A stretch of DNA of 64,000 nucleotides from Isoetes taiwanensis (lineage: Eukaryota; Streptophyta; Lycopodiopsida; Isoetales; Isoetaceae), in NCBI GenBank assembly GCA_021234155.1, contig JAJEKV010000054.1:496001-560000 (forward strand), in the 5' to 3' direction. This document shows, piece after piece, positions 42,996-54,637 of the stretch. The notes below the pieces were generated by a model. That model ran no database searches, was not told the origin of the DNA, and saw only the letters and a program-made list of their open reading frames with translations. How positions within the stretch are numbered: the stretch's first letter is position 1; the number at the start of each line of letters is the position of its first letter. The translations under genes were made by a program, and so were the position numbers.

Positions 42996-43030
42996 GATGG
43001 AAGAAAAATCAGACCCGGCAGCGGCGACAG

Positions 43031-43613
43031 TGTTTGGGGTCTGGGTTCGGGAACTCCTGCAAGACAGCCCTCTGTGAGGACCCTTGGATCTAACAGGAGA
43101 ATCCGGAAGCTATGTCACGCGGGATTTTGCAAGAAAGAACAAGAAAAAGAGAAAAGTGGAACAACAAGAACAATGAGATCACATATATAAGCTTCCTTGA
43201 TGTCAATGAAGATACATGAGCTCTCGCAATAGAGAGAAAACTGAACTGAGACAAGACTCAAAACTCATCTAAAATTCATGTGCTAACTCTACTCATATAT
43301 ATAGTACAATGGCCTTTGGCCCAATATAGACACTTTGTCAGATCTCGGTGCCGACTCCTGGAAGGAGGCCTGATTTGCAGGAATGCTGGCGGTGCCTCTT
43401 GAAAAGCCTGAAATCACGCTGACGTTGACGCAGGCGGTGACAGGCCGTCACTTGTCTGAGCGCCGCCTCTTGTTGACGCCAGGCGTGGTCTTTGTCTGCT
43501 TGGTCTTCTGCTGAGCCTTTGACGACTGACCCGTGCCTGGTTGCGGGCTCTTGGCCTTGACTTGGTCCGTTGTATGCATGAATAGTCCTGTACCAGGAGG
43601 CACAGGACTAACA
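43031..43613 (-). repeat. 5' LTR of R2
   Basis: 583 bp. The primer site complement (GACCCGGCAGCGGCGACA) lies just left, at about 43012-43029. TATA motif on the - strand at about 43295. Confidence 0.88.
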
Positions 43614-44501
43614 GCTATGGAATTGCTCAGCACCAGAGAAGGGACGCAGTGGTGAAGTGGGGGTGGGATCTTGCACGAACATAAAAGGCTCCTGAGACTC
43701 CTACAGTGGGCTAGGCCTGATAGCCGGTCACGTAGAGGGCGGGGTATGGGTCTGACACTCCCTGGGTGCGGTGGTGTGACCCGTATGGGGCATCCCGTAC
43801 TTTGATGATAAAGTTAGGGGAGTAGGTCGGGTACGGATGCGGGGGTCGCTGATGCGGCACGTATTCTCTAGCTCACCCATGGAACCCCTGCGAACCTGGA
43901 AGGGGACACTTCTCCGACCTGCCTCATCGGACCAGGGAGATGTAACCTGGAGTAGACTCGAAGGGTGGTACCTTGAGTCTGCGTATCCGGAAGGCTATAG
44001 TGATCCCATAGCATGATTCGACTCATCTGCAAAATGTGTACAGGAGGAGCGGATGGAGTGGACAACCCTAGCCGATGTTCTATGCCAGCCAATGCCATGT
44101 CAAGATTCTGTCTGTTGATCTCTTGAGACCCAGCCGTCAGTCGATCCCCATTGGAGTCTGAGCCGGGGCCCGGGGTAGAACCTTGGGTTTGGGGTGTTTT
44201 CTCTAGTATTAAAGGTATCTTCTCTGTGATCATCAGTGGATGGATGTGCCACCCTTCGTGGTGGTTATTTATTATATGATTAGGTTGTATGCTAACTTGT
44301 ATTCACGCTTCCGCAACATAGGAGTCCCATCGAAGGCGTGGGCCGAATGACACCTCCGTGTCCTTCACCGGGCATCTTTTCATAGATGGTCCGAGTTAGA
44401 CGGAGGGCCCTGCTCATGGCGAGTTGGTTGCCGTGGGAGGGGAAAGTCCCCGTATGTATACGTCCGGAGCGCCGTATATGTTCAGGGAGCATCACATGTA
44501 A

Positions 44502-44616
44502 GGTCTGCCTTTTCGATTTTATCTGGTCCATCTTTGCCTACAGATTTGGGCTCTAGATCGGAGCTTGAAGCATGTCGCTTCTTTACCTCAGCAAGCCGCA
44601 GTTCCCTCGCCTCACC
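44502..44616 (-). pseudogene. Far-side part of the interrupted coiled-coil frame
   Basis: Open on the - strand from a TAA at 44617-44619 down to the target duplicate, containing KKRHASSSDLEPKSVGKD. It is in frame with 5318-5052 once the element is removed. The product is unknown. Confidence 0.45.
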
Positions 44617-44619
44617 TTA

Positions 44620-45250
44620 CTTCTTGCTTTGCCCCATTTCTTGCTTTGCCCCAGTGCTTGCCGCCATTCTTGCCCGCCATTCTTGCTCGTCTTACTGGCG
44701 CGGAGTTCTTGCTTGCAGTGCCAGCGAACCATACATTATATACAGGAGGTATTAATATTAGTTTTTCTTTTGGAGCCTGCTTATATCTATAATGTGTCCG
44801 CTTTGCTATCAAAAACAATAGTTATTATTTTTCCTCGAGGGGATTGAAGTAATGTTTTTGTGCCTAGACCTTGATCTTGATGTTCTGGATCCATTGCAAC
44901 CCGTTAAAGTTTATGCATAACCTAGTCTTCCCCTTTCTTTACTTAAAGTTTGTTAACTCTTATGGGCAGGATCTCCGACAGCCCAAGCCTCTCAGATTAA
45001 TCAAGGGTGCTCTCTACCTGCTCTCCGCCCAACTAATCCAAGCACTTCTGTGTTTTATCTGCAGTCCGGTCTGTATCCCAAAACCGTCCGCCTCCTTTAC
45101 GCTTTTCTGTCAAAAGACTCTCTGTTTGATCGATTAGGTTCTTACATTTTGTCATATTCTTCTGGCCACCGCTTTCTTCAATGCTCACATGTGGCCCATG
45201 TATCTTGCACCACGTGTACAGGCTGGATTTAACCTGTCATTCTCCCCCTC
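44620..45250 (-). other. Probable copia 3' end and LTR sequence
   Basis: Left of the copia coding part. On the - strand a purine tract GCTGAGGGGGAGA (about 45242-45254) is the polypurine tract. An LTR would begin at TGACAGGTTAAATCC just below it. I could not place the other LTR end. Confidence 0.45.
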
Positions 45251-45269
45251 AGCCTGTACAACTAGTGAT

Positions 45270-46637
45270 TCCTACCTGCCCCTTCGCAACTTCGAGTTTT
45301 GGCTCAGTGAGAGCCTTGGTCAAGACATCTGCTTGTTGCAATCTAGTAGGAATGTATTTCACATCTATTTCTCCTTTATCTACCTCATCTCAAATGAAAT
45401 GGTGATGGATCTCTATATGTTTAGTACGTGAATGACATACCGGATTTTTACTCATTGCTATCCCGCTCTTGTTGTCACAATAAATTGTTGTAGCTCCTGC
45501 ACATGATTTTTCTAACTCCTTGAGCATTCTTCGCAGCCAAATGATTTCTGATGCTGCCAGAGATACTGCCACATACTCTACTTCTGCACTGGACTTCGCA
45601 ACACATTCTTTCTTTTTGCTCGTCCAAGATATTGCTGTATCTTCAAGTTTACAGAGATACTCGGATGTTGACTTTCTATCATCAATGTCTCCTCCCCAAT
45701 CCGCATCTGCATATCCAACCAATTTGTTTTCCATGTTCCTTCTAAAGCACAGACCGTGAGTTAAGGTACCTTTCAGGTACCTAAGGACCCTCTTCGCGGC
45801 TACCTAATGCTCCTTTCCAGGATTGTTCATAAATCTGCTTAGAAGATTAACGACATAAGTGATGTCCGGCCTTGTGCTATTTGCAGCATACAACAGACTC
45901 CCCACTAATGGTCTGTAGGGTCTGGCTACCATTTCTTCCTTCTCCTCATGTGTTTTTGGGCACATTTTCCCTGATATTCTTGTTCCTGGAGCTATTGGTG
46001 TTTTTGCAGCATTACAATCCACCATCCTGAATTTGACTAGCATTTTCTTGATGTATTGCTCCTGGGTGAGGGACAGTACCCCTTGCTTCCTATCTCTTCT
46101 GACTTCCATTCCTAATAGCTTTTGGAGATCTCCAAGATCAGTCATCTGAAAGCGACTTCTCAGCAACAATTTGCATTTGTCTAGAAGAACTTTGTCATTG
46201 CTGGCAATGACGCAATCATCAACATATAAGGCCATTATTAGGCACTTACTCCCTTCCTTCTTCATGTAAAGGTTACCTTCGGTTTTTAATTTGACAAGTC
46301 CACTAGCAACCAAAAAATTGTTTATGCATAAGTACCACTGCCTAGATGCTTGTCTAAGTCCATAAATAGCCTTTTTCAACTTGCATACCAAATCATCACC
46401 TTGCTCATACCCATAGGGCTGCTCCATATAAATCTCTTCTTCTAACTCTCCATTCAAGAAGGCAGTCTTGACGTCCATGTGACTCAACTCCATGTCATTA
46501 TGTACTGCAATTGCTATAAGGACTCTCAAACTAGTCATTTTAACAATGGGTGAAAATGTGTCTTTGTAATCTACACCTTCGAGCTGTGTATACCCTTTAG
46601 CAACTAGCCGAGCTTTATACCTTTCTATTGATCCATC
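45270..46637 (-). pseudogene. Ty1/copia relic: RT and RNase H
   Basis: On the - strand the frame enters at 46637 with [16 protein letters not shown] and continues through [32 protein letters not shown] and [10 protein letters not shown] (the RT catalytic pair). A TAG near 45804 stands where copia has Trp (EHWVAAKRVLRYLKG). RNase H follows (VGYADADWGGDIDDRKST, SSAEVEYVA, IYCDNKSGIAMSKNP). A TGA at 45390 stands where Arg is usual, and ADVLTKAL is still readable to about 45270. The upstream half is cut off by R3 at 46638. Not functional. Confidence 0.9.
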
Positions 46638-47230
46638 TGTTTAGGGTCTGGGTTCGGGAACTCCTGCAAGACAGCCCTCTGTGAGGACCCTTGGATCTAA
46701 CAGGAGAAATCCGGGAGCTATGTCACGCGGGATTTGCAAGAAAAGAACAAGACAAAGAGAACAGAACAAAAGAGAACAATGAAATCGCAATAATGAGAAC
46801 AACTTCCTTGATGTCAATGAAGATACATAAGCTCTCGCAATCGAGAGAAAACTGAAGTGAGACAAGACTCAAAACTCATCTAAAACTCATGTGCCAGCTC
46901 TACTCATATATATAGTACAATGGCCTTTGGCCCAATATAGACACTCAGACTGATCTCGGTGCCGACTCCTGGAAGGAGGCCTGATTTGCGGGAATGCTGG
47001 CGGTGCCACTTGAAGTGCCTGAAATCACGCTGACGCTGGCGCGGGCGGTGACGGGCCGTCACTTGTCAGAGCGCCTCCTCTTGACGCCAGGCGTGGTCTT
47101 TGTCTGCATGGTCTGCTTGGTCTTCTGCTGGGCCTTTGACGACTGACCTGTGCCTGGTTGTGACTCCTTAGCCTTGACTTGGTCCGTCGTATGCATGAAT
47201 AGTCCTGTACCAGGAGGCACAGGACTAACA
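46638..47230 (-). repeat. 3' LTR of R3
   Basis: 593 bp to GGACTAACA. The adjoining polypurine tract complement is CTCCCCCCCACC. It encodes the last part of the R3 3' ORF, down to TGA at 47059. Confidence 0.9.
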
Positions 47231-50200
47231 CTCCCCCCCACCAAACGACACTCAGGGTGAAGAAATGGAGGAAGTGATTCCGATGGCGGGAATCCAGCAG
47301 TTTGAAAATGATCCTCACGGGAATGAGGACGGGCTCCATTATGGTAAGAGCCAATGAGGTCCTGGCGTGTTTGAAGAGCATCAGGAGTGTTGAGCCCAAG
47401 GGCAGGATCTGCATCAATGAGGAATTGAGAGTGCACCATGTCTTCCAGGGCAGCATGGGCTTCCGAAAGGAACGAACTGGCACTCCATGAGAAGACAGGT
47501 CTGAAGACCAAAGACACTAATGCTGGCATTCGGGTTGCAATAAAAGATGGGACGCTGCCGATTTAAGGAGCTTACCAGGATGCATTTGAGAGCAGCACAG
47601 AAGCCAGCTTGACGGTGAACTGAAGGGTCTGGTGAGGTGGCTGCATTCTGCAAGAAGGTATCAAGGTCATGAAGAGCATCAGCGGGCCGTTGCCAACCAC
47701 GCTCATTAGCAATATAGATCCAATTTGCAGTGTGATCCAAGGTGGCACCATCTTCCCACTCAGAGCGTCTGACAAAACGGGGATCCCACCGAAGATCCGT
47801 CGAGATCTGGGGAGGAGTCCACCCTGCGTGGCCGTCCATAACCTTCGTCCAAAATGGAAGATGCCAGTCGGAGGTGAGAAACCGTGGGCGTGGAGGGACA
47901 CCCAGTGAAGCATATGGAGAGGGAGCCATGCCCGTGGGCGTGGGCTGCTGAGCCTGCTCCCTGAATTCACGTACAAGGGTGGGATCAAGAGCTTTGCACC
48001 ACCGCTCCCACTCAGAAGTAGAGAGCTGAGTATAGACAGGAGGACTATCCCATCCCGTGGGTATTGTCTTGCTATCCAAAAGGGCACGCAATTGATTGTA
48101 GCCTGCCAAATGCTGCATATAAACTTGAGCAAACGGAAGATCCTCAGGATGCCCAAGATTCTTCCGCACCTGTTCCAATGTTTCGGCTTGCCAGAGAGGT
48201 AAATGATGAGCAAGCTCGGGCATGTACTCCTGATGAAGAGCATGAGTCCGATCATGATCTGACAGATAGGGGTTGTTATCCAAGAGCAACTAGTGAGCCT
48301 GTGAGTCACCCTGAAAGTTCTGATGGGGCCCATCACGAAATTTGTCCTGTATATCAGCCAGATAGAAGTCATGGAGAATGTACGCCATCGGCTGAACAAC
48401 TCTAAGGGTGATCAAATCCGGGTCTTCACAGTGAATGAGGTCGAAGACTAAAAGGGCACAAAGTAAACCTTTGTCTTCAACGGAGAGGTCTGGCCAAATC
48501 CGAAGAAAATCCTCAGTGCGCATGTGGGCATCAATCTGACCATTTGCCGCGTACCACTTGAAAAGAAAGAGGTGGCGTCGGGCGACCACATAATCGAGAT
48601 AACTGGAAGGAGTGGCGAAATCCACAGACTGGTGGAGAGCGAGATTAAGGTAGCCGTCTTGTTTAGTTTGGGCCTCTTTGGCAGACTGGACAGCTTGCTG
48701 GAGTTGATTTTCAAGATCGCGGATCCGGTTGTCCTTGTCTAACAGAAGACGTGACTGATCACGGACCCGTTTCTGAGGAAGCGTGGCGTGGGAAGAGGAT
48801 TGCCCAGGGGTATGGAGTCGAAGCTTGGCAATCTCTGCATCATCAAGGAGCTTTTGCTTCTGGGCCGCCGTGAGTTGATCTTGGAGAGGCGTGAGCTGAC
48901 TGGTCAGCGTGGAAAGCTGAGCTTCCAAGGAGGCTATTTAAGCGTCACGTGCTGTAAGGGCATGGGCTTGAGTGGTGTAATTCTGAGAAAGCTCTGTGTA
49001 CAGCGTGGTAAGCTTAGCAATGTCGTTATCCTTGTCAGCCAAAAGAGTTTCTTTTGGACCTGGTCCAACAATTCCTGAATGGTAGTTTGTAACTGAGCCT
49101 GCTGATCAGCAAGCAGGCTGTTCTGATCGTGGGCATTCTTGAGATCCTCACGGGCACGTAAAAAAGCTTCGTGCTTTTCTTGAAGCTTTTCCTCCAGAGT
49201 GTGAACTTGCGTGGTAGCAGCTTGAAGGTCTCTGTGAACCGCATCTGAGGTCTCTAGAGACGCTTGAACCCCATTCATGAGAGCTTCCTGGGATTCTTGC
49301 AACTTGAGAGCAGCAGCCTGAACATCCTGCTGATATTGATACAGAAGCTGGCGAGGATGTGGAGGTGGAGGGGGCTGCTGTTGCCGTGTTTGTGACGTTT
49401 GAGAGACATGATGAGAATCAGAAGGCACTGATTTCGTGGAGGAAGAAGAGACTGTGACATGCGAGGTGTTGCGTTGATCATGAACTGGAGAAGAAGGGCG
49501 TGAAGGTGCAGCCTGTTGAGTATGAGGAAGGGAATGAAGGGACCGCTGAGTGGAGGCATGAGAAACAGAAGGTGACACAGGAACAGGAAGATAATGACGG
49601 ATGAGAGCTTGAAGATGGCCACCCACCGAAACTTCAAAAACAGAGGAGGGGGCAGCCCGAAGGCGATCTACTTCCTGAAGGAGTCTGTAAAACAACATTT
49701 GTGGCCAATCAAGAAAGTGAGTGGAGCAGACGGCCGTGATAACAACATTGTAGAACGGTTTATTGATATGGGTGTTCTTGATAGAATACCCAAGCAATTT
49801 GCGCCATAGAAACTTGACAAAAGTATCATGGGGCTTTGCAATATTTGTGAGGCGATGCATGCTTGCTTGATAAGGAACAGCACCAAACTCAGTGACATCT
49901 ATGTCCTGTAAAGCAGCCCAAGACAAAGAAGGTTTTTGCAAAGGAATATGGAATACCTCAGAAATCAGGTGCTGAGTAAGCAAGATAGTGGTGCCATCGA
50001 CCACAGTAGCATAGCCTTCCGGGCTGTTGACGACATGCGCAACGAACTGCTTCAATTGGTCTGGATTTGGTGCAGGGAGGTCCATTTGTGAGAATTTAAA
50101 AAGCTTCTGGCGTTCCGCGACTTCACGACTCGGGCCAACGAGGGCGTCCCGAAAGGTGGGCGTCAAGAAAGACACAGACTCAAAAAGAGCCGGATCCCTT

Positions 50201-50244
50201 GGAGTAGAAGCTTGAAGGGTAGGAAATTTGGGTGCAGTAGCCAT
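47059..50244 (-). pseudogene. R3 3' ORF (coiled-coil protein with LTR-encoded basic tail)
   Basis: The ATG at 50244 begins MATAPKFPTLQAS. The first 477-codon frame includes the N-terminal domain, a linker with a Pro run (PPPPPHP) and most of the coiled coil. A frameshift near 49060, a TAA near 48938, a TAG (48287-48289, where R1 has a Trp codon) and a short break near 47470 interrupt the rest. The C-terminus reads VGGSVSPVPPGTGLFMHTTD across the polypurine tract and LTR border and ends GVKRRRSDK. Layout and tail agree with R1. Confidence 0.75.
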
Positions 50245-50710
50245 GGCGAAGAGCGTCGGAGAGGAACCGGAAGGATTGTCTTGAGAAGGCGGAGAGCGGA
50301 GAGCGGAAGACGAAAACACAGATAGGCGAAAAGGTTTTAGGGCGCACAAGTGTTGGCGAAGGGGCATGATGAGGATGAACCGGCAACCGTTGATGATGCC
50401 AGGTGGCGACAGATGCGACAGAGGCGATTGAGAGGCAAAATTTTGGCTAAGTCCCCAAACGGTAAAGGGAGAAGCAATGAACGGTGGCGATGAGACGTAA
50501 GGGAATGATCTGACGTGACAGTTGGCAAAAGGACACCCATTAATGTGCGACGGGCGTAAAAAGAAGGAATGGCATTGAATGCTGGCAACTCGAAGTGGGA
50601 TATCATTAAAACGAAAGTGTCAGAAGGTACCATGGATAGATATGCGGCGGGAGAAAAGATTCTGGAATTAGAAAGAGCCTTGCATTGTGAACACGTTGGC
50701 GAATTCTCTG

Positions 50711-50753
50711 ATTGGTCCACGTCGACAGGGAGGTCCTCAGGTGGCTATATAAG
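50711..50753 (+). promoter_or_regulatory. Antisense promoter in R3
   Basis: ATTGGTCCACGTCGACAGGG and CTATATAAG (50745-50753) are conserved with R1, including spacing, 30 bp before the + strand ORF. Confidence 0.65.
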
Positions 50754-50782
50754 ACGAACACTTGATGAAGCTAAGACACCCG

Positions 50783-51049
50783 ATGGTGCTCAGTATGTCT
50801 GCTGCTGGACTTCACGACAAGTGCACCATGCCGTCGAACTGTCTTGAATGGATAACATGCAAGATGGACTGCTTGGACCTGTGGAGGTGCCACAACCGTG
50901 GCATTCCCATGGATGGGTGTTGTGCAGGGATGGCTGAGCATCCCGATCCCCATACCAACGGGATGGAGGTGGTGATTCATCTGCGCTGGAATCCGGAGCA
51001 GAACTGATACCATATCCTCCGCATCACCTCTGCTCCCAACCCGGAGTAG
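50783..51049 (+). pseudogene. Antisense Cys-rich ORF of R3, one TGA
   Basis: Same product as 23904-24170: MVLSMSAAGLHDKC then SNCLEWITCKMDC. A TGA at 51005 replaces the Trp codon at residue 75. The remaining 13 codons to TAG 51047-51049 still match R1. A possible upstream ATG lies at 50765 in frame. Most codon differences from R1 are third-base or otherwise silent. Confidence 0.7.
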
Positions 51050-51188
51050 ATGGTGTTAAAATTTAGGATTTTGTATATAGGGCGCTCAGCCCGTTTTTGT
51101 AAATAGGGCTCTGCCCATAGCGGAAATAGATGGGCTCTGCTCACATTTTGTAAAAATATCACCTCGATAATATAAATATGCCGCGTTT

Positions 51189-52906
51189 TTAGTCACTATC
51201 TGTTGTGTCTGTGTCTGGAACTGCATCTGGTGGATGATTGTCACTTTCGGTTGTATGAAATTGTTTGAGGCGAAAGCCATTAACCAGAGTAGGTAATGGA
51301 GTCCCATCTAGTTCAGCAAGCTTGAAAACACTGGGTTGCACCACTTGAACAATTTGGTAAGGATCAAGCCATCGAAACTTTAACTTGCCCGGAAAAGTTT
51401 TGTAACGTGAATCATAAAGAACAACCAAATCTCCTTCTTTGAATGTTTTAGTCTTAAGACGTTTGTCATGTAATGATTTCTGTAACTGTTGGCCATGAAG
51501 AACACGAATGTAAGCATCTCGCCGGAGTTCATCCAACTGTTCCAATTGATAAAACCGTTCCTTGAGTGCAGCAGGAGGATTATGTGCTGTAGCAAGTTGA
51601 AAACGGAGAGTTGGAAGAATATATTCAAAAGGCATGAGAGCTTCTTGACCATAAACCAATTTGAAAGGAGTGTGGCCAGTGGCGATTTTGAAACTGGTGT
51701 TGGCGATTTTGAAACTGGTGTTGTAAGCCCAAAGAACAGTAGGCAGCTTGTCTTGCCAATCTGTGCGAGAAGCGTCACAAATTTTCTTTAGAACAGTGAT
51801 GAGAGTTTTGTTGGTACTTTCAGCCAAGCCATTTCCTTGAGGATAATAGGGTGTACTCTTCCGGTGTTGGATGCGAAGATAATCCGTCAGCTCTTTGATG
51901 GTATGATTGACAAAATGCACGCCACGATCACTAACAAGTTCCGTGGGACAACCAAAACGCGTGATGATGTGCGTGTAGAGAACCCTTGCGGTGCTGGCAG
52001 CAGTGTTGTCTGGAAGTGCGCAAGCTTCTGCCCATTTGGTAGCATAGTCCGTGATGACCAAAATATAGCGGGCACGGGTGTGCCGCACCGGTGGGTCCAT
52101 GGGCCCCACAAAATCCATTCCCCATTTGCTGAAGGAATGTGGCGTGGCGACCGGCGTCAATGGAAGAGCGTCACGGGCCGTGGGCTTTCCCACACGCTGA
52201 CAGACGTCACACGTGCGAGCATAAGCGTAGGCATCTTTGAAGAGCGTGGGCCAGAAGTATCCTGCCAAAAGAATTTTGCGTGCCGTAGCGTCACCACTAA
52301 AATGACCACCACCAAGCCCATCGTGGGCTTGTCGAACAATATCGGACACCTCATGAGGGAGAACACAACGAGGGAGGACCATGTCTTTACCGCGTTTGTA
52401 CAGATGGCCAGCAACCATAGTGTAGTCACGAACTTCTCTGAGAAATTGACGGCGTCGGATCTTCGTAAGGAACAGCACCAGTGAGAAGATATTGCTGAAA
52501 GTTGTGAAACCAATGGGGCGTGGCCGTGACCAGGAATAATTGAGCGTCTGGAAAGGCGTCAGAAACACCCGTGGAGGGATCATCCGTGTGGATGCGTGAA
52601 AGATAATCAGGCACCACATGAGACTTGCCGGCCTTATGAACAATTTCAAAAGGAGCAAATTCTTGCAGAAGAAGGACCCAACGAGCAATTCTGCCCGTGG
52701 GCGTGACTTTGTTGATCAAATATAGAAGAGCTTGATGGTCAACAAAGAATTTGATGTGGCTGCCCAACAAGTAATGACGGAAACGTTGGACACAGAAAAC
52801 TAAACCCAAGGCTTCACGTTCCGTGGCAGAATAGTTGCGCTCGGCAGGATTGAGTTTCCGACTGGCATAGCGGATTGGTTTATCCGTGGTTTCATCATAG
52901 GCCTGA
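51189..52906 (-). pseudogene. R3 RNase H end and integrase
   Basis: RNase H end (FVDHQALLYLINKVTPTGRI) and integrase in one long frame: CDVCQRVGKPTARDALPL, WGMDFVGPMDPPVRHTR, FGCPTELVSDRGVHF, YYPQGNGLAESTNKTL, and GPY-like FRWLDPYQIVQV in which Gly is Asp. A 21-base direct repeat (ANTSFKI twice, about 51685-51724) is inserted in the integrase. A frame change near 52450 joins the parts. It ends at the TAG at 51189-51191, close to the R1 stop position. Confidence 0.88.
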
Positions 52907-54171
52907 GAGAGAACCAGGGATAGGTTCTATACGTACAAAATTAAAATTCCTGACGTATAAAGTCAAAAAATACGTATTTTTTAATAAAATACGTATTTAA
53001 CGTATTAAAACCTCGCCGGCCGGAAAAAAAAAATTTGGCGTCTGGCGAAAAGCTTAAAAGCGTCTGCGAAAATTTTTCGCGTCGCGAAAAAAAAAACCAG
53101 CGTCAAAAAAAAAAAAAAAAAAAAACCTTTAAAATTTGGACATCCAAACTTTTCACCTTCCATGAACCTTATTCAAGGAACATTTTAGGTCAATTTGCAG
53201 TCCTAGACTAAAACAGGTGTGCCTTTAATCTAGGCCTTAAAATATGTACACAAGCCATAAAATCAAAAGAACCTTTTGTATTACTGAAATCATTGGAAAT
53301 GTACAACAAAGAAACAGCAGTGTATGCTTTTTGCAATTTGAAGACTAAATTAAAACAAAAAGGTTTCAATAATTATAATATAGAGTTAAGAATACATCCT
53401 GTAGTGGCCTCTGGCATGTAATTCAGTCTGAATCCTTTCAGCTTTAGAATAATGCTTTTCTAGTCATTGATGGAAAAACATAACAAGGAGCAAGAAATCT
53501 TGTTACCTGCAGCAAACCATAGGAACATTAGCCTTAGTCAGGGTAAAGACCTAAGCACTAGCAGGTAAGCATAGATTTCTTGGGCTCTTCGCCCTTCACC
53601 TTGCTTGTTTAAATAAGCAAAGTAGACAGATCAAATTCCTGCCCTTAATTTACAGCAGTTGGTAAGTCACTTAAACTATTTAAGTGTTAGTATCTAAAGA
53701 AACTCCTCCATTCGATTTGAGGAGAGACCCAAACGCTGCCCTAAATTCAAAATATAACAGCCCAGCAGCAATAAACCCCTTATTTTCAAGTTTAAGTTCA
53801 TTTATTTTTTCAGATCTGTCATTCTAGCATGCATTGATCTATCTTATTCAGCCTCCTGCACTTGAAGTATAAGGAAACCACTCCAGCATTACAATTTCCC
53901 TTAATTAGTGGTAGAATCACCTTAGTTATCATAATAGAAATGGTACTAAAATTATTGCAGAATCCCCTTAATCAATCATAATAGAAATGGATCTAATATT
54001 ATTGCAGCAATAAATTGCATAACTAGAGATGTAGTTCTGAGATCTATTATAATATGTATCATAGGAACACACTAAACTATTTTTGATAATGCTTACAAGC
54101 AAGCTTCAAGATATTAAATCTGTGAATAACCATCAAAAGCCAAAGGTAACTTAAGCAATATGCAGTCAAAC

Positions 54172-54487
54172 CTGATGAGTTTGAAGCTGTTTCCCCTTGT
54201 CTTGAGCAGATGCTTTTGCTTTTTTGTTGGGAGGGACATATTTGATGCTCTTTTCTCCATCATCCAGCTCCTCTATGGATAAAGAATTCTGAACAATGTC
54301 TTGTGCTACACTTTCCTGATCTGTGCATTGGATGAGATCTTGCACAGATTTAACTACTGAACCAGTGGCCTTGACAGGATCTCTTCTCTGCCTCTGGAGT
54401 AACAGCGGTCCTATGATATTGGAAGAATTTGCTCTTCATTTTTGTAGAGCTGGCTTTTTCTTCCTCGATCCTCTTTCTTGTTGCCAT
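54172..54487 (-). pseudogene. Exon-like fragment inside the hAT element
   Basis: On the - strand the ATG at 54487 starts MATRKRIEEEKASSTKMKSK. One frame change near 54370 leads to a hydrophilic stretch of about 65 residues (QDLIQCTDQESVAQDIVQNS; SIEELDDGEKSIKYVPPNKK) ending at a CAG|GT junction (54172/54171) that looks like a splice donor. Family unknown. It could be a captured host exon or the first exon of a lost transposase-associated protein. The composition is much more gene-like than the surrounding element. Confidence 0.4.
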
Positions 54488-54520
54488 ATTTAGATCACCT
54501 TTTTTGCGAGTCATCCTATC

Positions 54521-54637
54521 CAATCTATCTAAGGCAGAAAGCCAGCTAACAGCCCAGCGGCAATGCAAGCATCTTTACCAATCTATCTAAAGCTGAAAGA
54601 CAGCTAAAAGCCCAGCGGCCATGCAGGCATCTGCTCT
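54521..54637. repeat. 58-bp tandem duplication in the hAT element
   Basis: Two adjacent units beginning CAATCTATCTAA, at 54521 and 54579, share AGCCCAGCGGC and CATGCA-type ends with several mismatches. Confidence 0.75.

Larger units (their letters stand above)
31907..43613 (-). mobile_element. R2: Athila/Tat-like retrotransposon with 3' deletion and two nested transposons
   Basis: Same family and orientation as R1. LTRs lie at 31907-32501 and 43031-43613, target duplicates GCTAT at 31902-31906 and 43614-43618. Between the 3' LTR and integrase only about 140 bp remain: the 3' ORF, antisense ORF and integrase C-terminus are deleted. The junction near 32640 shows an inverted pair TAATGGGCA/TGCCCATTA. 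Integrase is split by the CACTA element at 33364-37952 and the RNase H-integrase linker by the MITE at 38089-38335. Confidence 0.92.
5324..44496 (+). mobile_element. Histone-bearing Ty3/gypsy chromovirus, with nested insertions
   Basis: Bounds are read directly. Each LTR begins TGTGACGTTCC and ends GGAACGTCACA (GGAGCATCACA in the 3' copy). The flanks carry a perfect TGTAA duplication (5319-5323 and 44497-44501). The order inside is 5' LTR, tRNA-iMet-type primer site, H3 fusion ORF, H4-like ORF, H2A-like ORF, H2B-like ORF, gag, pol with chromodomain, 3' noncoding DNA, polypurine tract, 3' LTR. Removing the TIR element, R1 and R2 leaves roughly 13 kb. This is long for a chromovirus, and about 4 kb of the excess is the histone block. 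The two LTRs are similar but clearly not identical by eye, so the insertion is moderately old and older than R1 and R2. Stops and frameshifts mean this copy cannot move by itself. Confidence 0.92.
31225..44496 (+). repeat. 3' LTR of the histone chromovirus, split by R2
   Basis: LTR sequence is 31225-31906 and 43614-44496, with GCTAT duplicated around R2. The TIR element seen in the 5' LTR is absent. Near the R2 junction it reads CACCGAGCCGTGGATGC where the 5' LTR has CCGGATGC, a small difference between LTRs. It ends CATCACA, followed by the TGTAA target duplicate. Confidence 0.9.

Noticed and set aside
45390-46637. Joining the two copia relics (2290-3390 and 45270-46637) into one element split by insertions
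   Set aside because: They lie on opposite strands, and the flanks of the chromovirus join a different - strand frame.
54350-54568. BED-finger hAT transposase in the 2.7-kb element
   Set aside because: No C/H finger pattern and no dimerisation domain are visible, only a hydrophilic exon-like fragment.
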